Positions 57,331 through 64,000 of a stretch of DNA of 64,000 bases are shown in pieces (position 1 is the stretch's first letter; every line of letters starts with the position of its first letter). The translations under genes and the position numbers were made by a program. Location: contig NC_079491.1 in assembly GCF_020520425.1 (NCBI RefSeq), positions 33,037,449-33,101,448 of the forward strand, written 5' to 3'. The notes beneath the pieces were generated by a model that saw nothing but the letters and a program-made list of their open reading frames with translations, had not been told where the DNA came from and searched no databases. The DNA comes from Spinacia oleracea. Its lineage: Eukaryota > Streptophyta > Magnoliopsida > Caryophyllales > Amaranthaceae.

Positions 57331-58791
57331 ATGTACACATGCCTCTGATGGATACTTGGAATGTACAAGCCGTTGAAACTTGTCCGACAATTCTTGATAA
57401 GGTTGAATCTCTGATGGGTGTACACGAAGAATTGCAGTCTTCAAGTGCTCCATCTTTACTTCTGAACAATTTAGGTTTTCCTGATTTCATTGAAATATGC
57501 AAATAAAAATTATAGCTGAAAATATAACAAACGTTTCTGTAACCCAAGAACTTCAATTGCTGAAATTGCTTATTCCTTGCAGATCGAAGATATGTCAGCA
57601 CCAGTACAACCTTCAGTGAGATGAGCCAGCTCGCTTACATCAACATCAGAACCGCAAGGCATTTTACGCAAATGAACATGAAATACGTCAACACAATCTG
57701 TTTCACTAGGGGGTCCAACATATAGGAGTCGATCAAACCGCCCTGTTCAATAACCGGGTCCAACATCAGGAAAATATTTAAGAAGTTGGTAACATGCAGG
57801 ATAAAGAAAAAAAAGCAAATTTAATCAAACAATTGCTCATATTTGTGTATCAGAGAGAGCCGCAGAAGATCACCTGGTCTAAGAAAGGGAGGATCAATCT
57901 TGTCAGGACGATTTGTAGCAGCAATAACAGTAACATTAACTCTTCCATGTAGACCTAGAAGAAAGCAGGTCTTCTTAGGGATCCAGACATCATATGACAT
58001 GAATAAGAAAAAACATTTTCGGACCATACATAAGTCTAGTTTGCTTCACTTTTAATTGGCACAATTTCCATCATTGCACCATGCCACCACTTAATATGAG
58101 GGGGCATTAAATGTACTCTAAGATTGTAGATATCTTCACATGGTTCTTTCAAGTTCACTAATAGATCTTGAGTGTAAAATAAGGAAACAATCCAGTTCCA
58201 ATAAGAATGCAAACCCAAAAGAAAGGCGTAAGGGTAGAGATTAAAGAAAGCAACAAAACAGCAAGAAGACAACAGAAGGTAAATAGCTAAAACAGCTTTA
58301 CGACAAAGTAACACTTCCAATCTATTAAACAATGATACTGCTACTAGACCCACAAATATCTTACCATCCAATTCAACCAAAAGTTGACTCATGACCCTAT
58401 CTGCAACTGAAACACCATTACTTTCCTTTCCACGGATGACAACAAGACTGTCTATTTCATCAAAAAATATAAATGATGGCGCGTTAGCTCTTGCTTTGGC
58501 AAAAAGATATCTAACAGCCTTCTCAGATTCACCAACCCACTTGCTGAATAACTCTGGACCCTTGACAGCCAGAAAATTCAGTTCTGCCTCAGAAGCTACA
58601 GGACGGGCCATGAGCGTTTTGCTGCATCCAGGGGGGACCAAACAATAACACTCATGTTGGTGGGCAGGTTCCAATTCTCTCGAATGCATCCTGGTGCTTT
58701 TGAGGCCACTCAACAGCTTCCATCAATTGTGCCTTCACTTCCCATGTCCACCAACATCTTCCCACTTGACCCGAGGGATCTCAAGAGTTAC
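57331..58791 (-). pseudogene. CIP111-like AAA+ ATPase relic (second ATPase domain)
   Basis: The exons run right to left. 58365-58791 has [13 protein letters not shown], Walker A PPGCSKT, then [20 protein letters not shown] and Walker [10 protein letters not shown]. 57874-57954 has [18 protein letters not shown] (sensor-1 region). 57545-57742 has [12 protein letters not shown] and [16 protein letters not shown]-terminal piece near 57331-57480 has LKTAILRVHPSEI. The family is the CDC48-like, calmodulin-interacting AAA ATPase CIP111. A TGA between PPT and VLLFGPP, an extra C in the Walker A codons, an early shift after VGG and a stop after ICKE show a pseudogene. N-terminal and first ATPase domain exons are not seen. 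Confidence 0.8.
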
Positions 58792-59167
58792 CTGCAGAAG
58801 AAGAATGTTAAAAAAGAAAGAGATTAAACCATACTTCATATAATACTTTGGGTGTTGAATTATAAAGACCAAAAGAGATTGACTGTAAAAATGTATATGA
58901 TTTAGACTCATATGACCATCTTTCTGCTAAAAGCAGCAGGCAGCTCCATCAACCGTTACTCAACTTTCTCTCTCATAACAACCCCATGGTACTATAGAAT
59001 TTTATCGGCGCATAAATCATATTATATAATTTTACCATCGAATAAACTATCCACACTTTTTGGTTTACGTTAATAAACAAGCACAAATACATAAATGCTT
59101 TCTCTCGAGCTATGTACCCCTCTCCATTGGTTTTCCATTCGAGGGAACTTAGAGGCCTGCACGGTAT

Positions 59168-59268
59168 TGGTACGGATTGGAAAGAAAGACGACCTGATAT
59201 GGTAGATAACAATGGTCTCACTCCAGCGCAATTGGCTGCTAAAAAGAATCACTGACAAGTTGCCTTTT
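59168..59268 (+). pseudogene. Ankyrin exon fragment, DHHC acyltransferase-like
   Basis: Reads [18 protein letters not shown], a stop, then QVAFFL before a GTACGC donor-like site. The phrase GLTPAQLA is characteristic of ankyrin repeats in plant TIP1/PAT-type protein S-acyltransferases. The stop replaces a codon in the helix. Only one exon is visible. Confidence 0.55.
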
Positions 59269-60399
59269 TCCTTGTACGCCTTGCATTCTAAACTGGTTTC
59301 CTTATGTGTGAATTACATTTTGATATGGTGAAAATCTTCTTCATACATTCTAATGTTATGTTTATAGGAGTCGTTGATTGCAGATGAGATATTTGCAATC
59401 ATGTTATCTTCTTCATACTTTCTTACCAGTAGGTCGTAGACCCTTCTAATGATCATGTTATCTTCTCTATATCATTATTAGCCAAGGCTATGCAATGGTG
59501 TGTCTATTTGGTGAATTAAACTCGTTTTTCTGTTTCCTAGTTGCACTATCAAGGATTCCTGAATCTGTTGAATTCAAATTAAAATTTGTTTGGGATTTCG
59601 GTAATTGTTGTTTTGTTCAAGTCCCATGTGTTTCAGGATTGGTTTGTTTAAAAACTTAGAGGTGCTAAGAAAGTAAGAAGAGCTGAAAACGTGTACTTGT
59701 GTACCAGGAGTTTGTTTCCTAATTAGATTAGGTTTAGTCTTCTTATTTCAGAATCTTTTTAAGGACTAGGTATTAGATATGTAATTTGTTAAGGAGGTAG
59801 TGAGGTATTAGGACAGTTTATTAAGATTATTTCAGCTCTTTGCTTGTAATTTTCAGATTTTGAGATAAATATTCAGGAATTTTTTCAAAAATTCTTTTGT
59901 GGAAGGAGAGACTTTTAACTAAAGAGTCTGTTGTAAATCGGTGAGTAAAACAAGATTAAAGACACTTGTGGGCCAGTGAAAACACTGAAAATTAGATCAG
60001 GTAGATTAATTGCATTTAGTGAGTGAAGCTCATATAATCAATCTAAACCCTTTCTAATTTGTCCCTTAGGGGAGTAAAGCCTTCGAATTTGAATTAGAAC
60101 CCCAGGGTTTTGGCAGTTGAGTAAAGATTGTTATAGATCGGACACCAAAACACAGCAAATCTACATCACTTATAAAACACAAGATGTCCATATTACTCTT
60201 ATTTCAAACAACTACCCCCACTGCAACCCTCACAGCCCATATAAGCTGATGCATCCTCCTTTTTCTTTACCATTACATACCTTATTATGATAATACTAAA
60301 TCTAAGCTTCTACCTTCTAATTTCACCATCATCCATAAATAATCGACAACTATTAAGCTTGTTTCAGCTATCAGTTTATCTATAAAGCATTAAACGCAG
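59269..60399. other. Intergenic region, no gene seen
   Basis: AT-rich DNA without a supportable ORF or repeat. Confidence 0.4.
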
Positions 60400-61190
60400 T
60401 TAACTCCATATGAAATTACCTTGCTTTTGGAAATAGTGTCAAAGTCTCATGTCTCGGCCTGCTTTTCACCATTGCCGCCAGAATCATCAGTAATCTACAA
60501 AAAGAATTTTAATATGTAAAGTAGATATGACACATTTCAGGGCTAAATAACATTGACTGGTTTAAATTTTACAAGAAGAACACCACAATCAAATGTGAAA
60601 GAATATCAGGACAACAAAATTATATGGGTTATGCTATTGTAAAATCAAGTAGAACGTAGTCTTATTAATAACAACATAATTCAATAATGTGCACGGAAAA
60701 GAGACAATAAGATGCACAAGTGGATATAATGAAAGGAAAACCTGATTTTTTTTCTACTTTGAGCAAGATCCCATTGGCCAAAATGAATTCCCTGTACTAT
60801 GCATAGTAAATTAATAAGAAATGGGTTGAGTGGACATGCATTCCACCAAACTGGTTACCAATTTTCAGTGTACTAAACAGGAAACAAAATATTAAAAAAT
60901 ATTATGAAAACCATTTAACTGCTCACTTGCTGTTGTTTTGAAGCATCTAGGAGAAAATAAACAGAGCCAACCCCACTAGCCAAAGTTTTTTCATACAGGC
61001 CCTGTTGACGAGAAGAAAAAATAAGGAATTACATGATACAATCAGAGAAGGAGAGCTTGAGTAGACACACTTCCCTTTATCTGAAATCCATAAAGATCAA
61101 CTTAGGATTCTTACCTCATTCCTATCCCGCGTCTGTTTGTATCCAAGAGCAACACGTGTAACAAAAATGACGAGGGCGCTCATATAAATG
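60400..61190 (-). pseudogene. Exon fragments of an unidentified gene
   Basis: Minus-strand open blocks with plausible splice borders: TRVALGYKQTRDRNE (about 61125-61175), QGLYEKTLASGVGSVYFLLD (about 60935-61005) and ITDDSGGNGEKQAE (about 60435-60500). They are on the same strand as the CIP111 relic and upstream of it. I do not recognise the family. Confidence 0.35.
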
Positions 61191-62254
61191 ATATCTAGCA
61201 GTAAATATGACATGAGAAGAATTTACACAAGGCTCAAGAACTTATCAATGCTATGTAACAGAAGCAGATATGGGTCCAAAGTGGCCAACATCAGTTGAGA
61301 AGGTTAAAGAAAAACACGGAGAATGGTGAAGGGAAAGAAGGGAAAGAAGGAGATTATAAGATGAGATGAAATTTTCCCTAAATGAGCCAACCGTGAGCCA
61401 TATGCTTTGACTTACACTTAAAAACTTTGGACACAATTGGAGGGAGCTCGAAGATCATTTTATTGTACGCCAACTCAATAAGATAGCATGAACTAAACGA
61501 GGCTTTAATGAGGCATAGTTTAACATTGCTCTGGACTTACAAATAAGGATCAAGCTAAAACTTTTATGATATGAAAAGCGAGTGAATGTATCCATCGTAA
61601 GACTAGAAAACACCTATGAAGTCCCTGCAGTGGCGAATCCCCCTTCTTTCATAATTGTTTAATGAAAGAAAGAATCCCTTTGAAAGAGGTTTATCTTGTT
61701 TCGGGCCTTTGGGTCAGAGGATATTTCCTAAGCAAGAGCTCATTCTTCCAGAAACACCAGAAAAGACAAGCAGTATTAGCAAGCAGAGGATAATATACTC
61801 AATCACCTCGTCAAGATTTGTTTCACATGTCTCCTTTATCACGAAGCTTAACTTCCAGAATTGTGTTTTGAGTAATGATATAGGTGGTTCTTTAGGCTTG
61901 TGGAACTATTAGTCTATTATCATAACAACTACTTATATTAAAGAAACAAAAGCTTGTAGATTTGAAAGATATTGCTCATGTTGGAAATATTCTGACAGTT
62001 TAACTGTCACCTAATGTCCTGATGTAACAGACCAACAGCGATATACTAGACAATACGATACTTCTACGCATAGTACTTGTGCGTTCAAGCTTTTCAACAT
62101 TAGTGGACAACTATTGTAAAAAGTAATGCAAATCAATGATATTACCCACACAATTTATAATATGTTGACAGATTTGGTATCCTTTTAACTTAAACTCAGG
62201 TGTCGTCTTTCTTGTTTGCAGCAATAAATTGGCCCTAAGATTCTTTGATTACTT

Positions 62255-62307
62255 CCAAGCATGTCTACTAACTTATTACTCCATAATAAGTTAGTAGACA
62301 TGCTTGG
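62255..62307. repeat. Perfect 24-bp foldback
   Basis: CCAAGCATGTCTACTAACTT plus ATTA is exactly complementary to the following arm, with a 5-nt loop (CTCCA). No flanking CTRRT or duplicated target is evident, so it is not clearly a Helitron end or MITE. Confidence 0.85.
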
Positions 62308-62861
62308 TTAATTTAAACTAACAAATCACATGTGCCAAGATATCACTTGTGCCACAATATTCGTGTTTTTAAGTTCTTATCTACTAAGCAACTATAGCAA
62401 CTGAAATGCAACAACCCAAATAAGGTTGCAAAACATACAAAATCAGCTCTCCGATTAGCAAAGCTTGTAGCACCACTACACACTCATAATCAACTGATCT
62501 AATTACAGTCATCAATAGAAAGACATTTTAATTCCTTAATTTTACGCGAAAGCACCATTTGTAAGTGTAACCTTGCTGACAGACAGTATACCAGATAGAT
62601 GCTCAGAAAACAGAAATTACTCAAGTTTGATCGAGGAGCCTAACAGAAAGCATAACCAGCCAGGAAAGGTGCTAGAGAGAAAAGCTCGAGCTAAGACACC
62701 TAATAGAACATCATATTATTAATGGAATGTATACTTTTAATTTGTTAGGAAAACAAAGCAGAAGAGCTAAAACTTTGTCTGCGATTCTTCCTGTTGTTGG
62801 AGAGTTGCAGGATTTGAAGGCGGGAATGAGAATTCAGTGCTTATCTTTCAAAGCAGGGTTA

Positions 62862-62932
62862 CATTCTCATGGTTATGTTCTTGCTGGTCTCATGGTTATG
62901 TTCTTGCTGGTCTCATGGTTATGTTCTTACGG
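62862..62932. repeat. 23-bp tandem repeat, three units
   Basis: TCTCATGGTTATGTTCTTGC plus TGG occurs three times, the last with one change. It lies in a short open frame (62727-62945), which is probably fortuitous. Confidence 0.85.
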
Positions 62933-63058
62933 GTCTTGTGCATAAAAGAAAAGTTGCAAATTTAAGCTAAAATTTTATGAATAACTCGGCTAGTGCAAAT
63001 TACAAATGTGCAGATGAATTATTATTATTGATGATTTTGTAAAAGCAGTGAAATTACC

Positions 63059-63168
63059 ATATATCGATGATTTTGTAAAAGCATTGAAATTTAAACAGCC
63101 ATTAAACAACAACATATATCGATGATTTTGTAAAAGCATTGAAATTTAAACAGCCATTAAACAACAAC
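63059..63168. repeat. 55-bp tandem duplication
   Basis: ATATATCGATGATTTTGTAA through ATTAAACAACAAC occurs twice. A diverged third partial copy precedes it (about 63028-63055). Confidence 0.85.
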
Positions 63169-63289
63169 ATCCAGCATCTATGTTACTCTATAAATAGAAC
63201 AATAAGCAGCAACATAAAACACTTAAGATCGATATACAACAAAAATGAATAAAAACAAAACCAATAGAAACTAAAAGTAATTAAAATAC

Positions 63290-63530
63290 AACCACGAAAC
63301 TAGCTAGATATTAACCCTAAATTAAAACATAATAACAATATGCTGAATTCTTGTATAAATCTGTTAAATTGCCATAAAATTACTATGAGTGTGTAGAAAA
63401 GAAATAACAAACACAAAAATTCCGGCAACAAAAGTTTCAAACAAAACAAACAAACCTTCACGAATTTCTTGAGTGAATTGGGCGAATCTATCTGGAAAAC
63501 CAAAGAAGCTGTAGCTCTACAACCCACAAC
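63290..63530 (-). other. Leader-like sequence, inverted paralogue of 44753-45010
   Basis: On the minus strand CAGATAGATTCGCCCAATTC, then a donor-like AAG|GTTTG, then TTTTGTTGCCGGAATTTTTGTG and ACTCATAGT follow the order of the left copy. Divergence is clearly higher than in the TE duplication, so it is an older paralogy. Confidence 0.5.
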
Positions 63531-63641
63531 TCAGACAAATTTCTCCAGAAAAAAAAAAACTAATTCATAGAAACTTGAGATGGTTTTGTTTGGACAATTG
63601 TGAAGACCCCTTAACCTGAGATTTCCAGCTTTAAATATTAA

Positions 63642-63993
63642 GGCTTTATTTGGTTGGGAGGAATTGGAAGGAAAAGAAAAGAAAGGAAATATAAAATAAG
63701 GTTTCATGTATTTGGTACAAATAATTATATGGGAAGTGGAAGGAAATGAAGGGAATTGAAAGGAAAGCTCCTTTATAAAATTTTCATTTTCCCTTCCTCC
63801 CAAAATTGGAGGAATTTGGAAGGAAAGAGAAAATTGAAAGCTGTCATTTATATTTCCTTTCTTTTCCCTTCTTTTCTTTCCCTTAAACCAAAAACAGGAA
63901 AATAAAATCTCTTTCTCTTCCCTTCTTTTCCTTTCTTTTCCCTTTCTTTCTTTTCTCTTCCTTTCCTTTACTAATAATGAACCAAATAGAGCC
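63642..63993. mobile_element. Tourist-like MITE
   Basis: Ends GGCTTTATTTGGTT and AACCAAATAGAGCC are near-perfect inverted repeats flanked by TAA on both sides (63639-63641, 63994-63996). A 3-bp TWA duplication with GGC..GCC ends is typical of PIF/Harbinger MITEs. The interior is purine-rich (GGAAGGAAA) on the left and pyrimidine-rich on the right, so the whole 352 bp can fold on itself. Confidence 0.8.
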
Positions 63994-64000
63994 TAAGAGG

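Larger units (their letters stand above)
61191..63288. other. Intergenic region with small repeats
   Basis: An open + strand frame at 61655-61912 (85 codons) has no recognisable domain and is probably chance. The region holds the hairpin at 62255-62307 and tandem repeats at 62862-62932 and 63059-63168. Confidence 0.4.

Noticed and set aside
61655..61912. 85-codon + strand ORF as a gene
   Set aside because: No recognisable domain, no splice or promoter context, and length within chance for this composition.
62255..62310. Helitron 3' end
   Set aside because: The hairpin is too long and no CTRRT follows at the expected distance.
63531..63803. Minus-strand ORF of 90 codons at the right end
   Set aside because: It runs through the purine-rich MITE interior and has no domain.

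Overview
The window is repeat-dense plant nuclear DNA. It is AT-rich, with LTR and non-LTR retrotransposons, MITEs, CACTA-type ends and intron-containing gene relics. A eudicot is likely. A Caryophyllales genome such as spinach, beet or quinoa would fit the families seen, but that is an impression and not a result. I see no gene that is clearly an intact, ordinary host gene.

Left half (1-38694): a nested retrotransposon stack, part of it present twice. The best copy reads as follows. A Copia-type element without an intact ORF (17405-38689, TSD GTAAT) sits in what looks like the 3' LTR of an old chromovirus. It is itself split by a 12.1-kb Ty3/gypsy Tat-like element (21136-33254, TSD GAACC) that points to the minus strand. 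The gypsy element has 1.45-kb LTRs, a tRNA-Arg-like PBS, a PPT, gag, and a protease in frame with gag behind one stop. It has no recognisable RT, RNase H or integrase. Where pol should continue it carries an antisense (+ strand) gene for a plant-mobile-domain/DUF7745-like protein with its own TATA box, a 183-nt intron and a poly(A) signal. To the left lie a LINE RT relic with a 586-bp solo LTR (TSD GTTCT) and an unidentified gene fragment. Positions 1-12599 repeat 14909 to about 28692 at roughly 99% identity. The simplest reading is a tandem duplication whose junction is at 12599/12600.

Middle (38690-44350): the chromovirus relic on the minus strand, with a 3' LTR part, integrase C-terminus, RT, protease, zinc knuckles and gag, all frame-broken.

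Right half (44350-64000): a low-copy region of broken gene pieces. It has K-box and C-terminal exons of an AGL15/AGL18-like MADS gene (+), kinesin motor exons, a CIP111-like AAA ATPase pseudogene (-), and an ankyrin exon resembling a DHHC acyltransferase (+). Its centre is a large inverted repeat (51675-54123 and 54839-56635) whose inner ends are CACTA-type termini and whose outer ends carry the same kinesin exon in opposite orientations. A leader-like sequence at 44753-45010 recurs inverted at 63290-63530. A Tourist-like MITE closes the window.

The strongest unexplained signal is a ~60-bp two-tier hairpin repeated about every 2 kb through the gypsy element: in both LTRs, in the intron of the antisense gene and in the untranslated parts. 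Its outer stem mostly keeps pairing despite substitutions.
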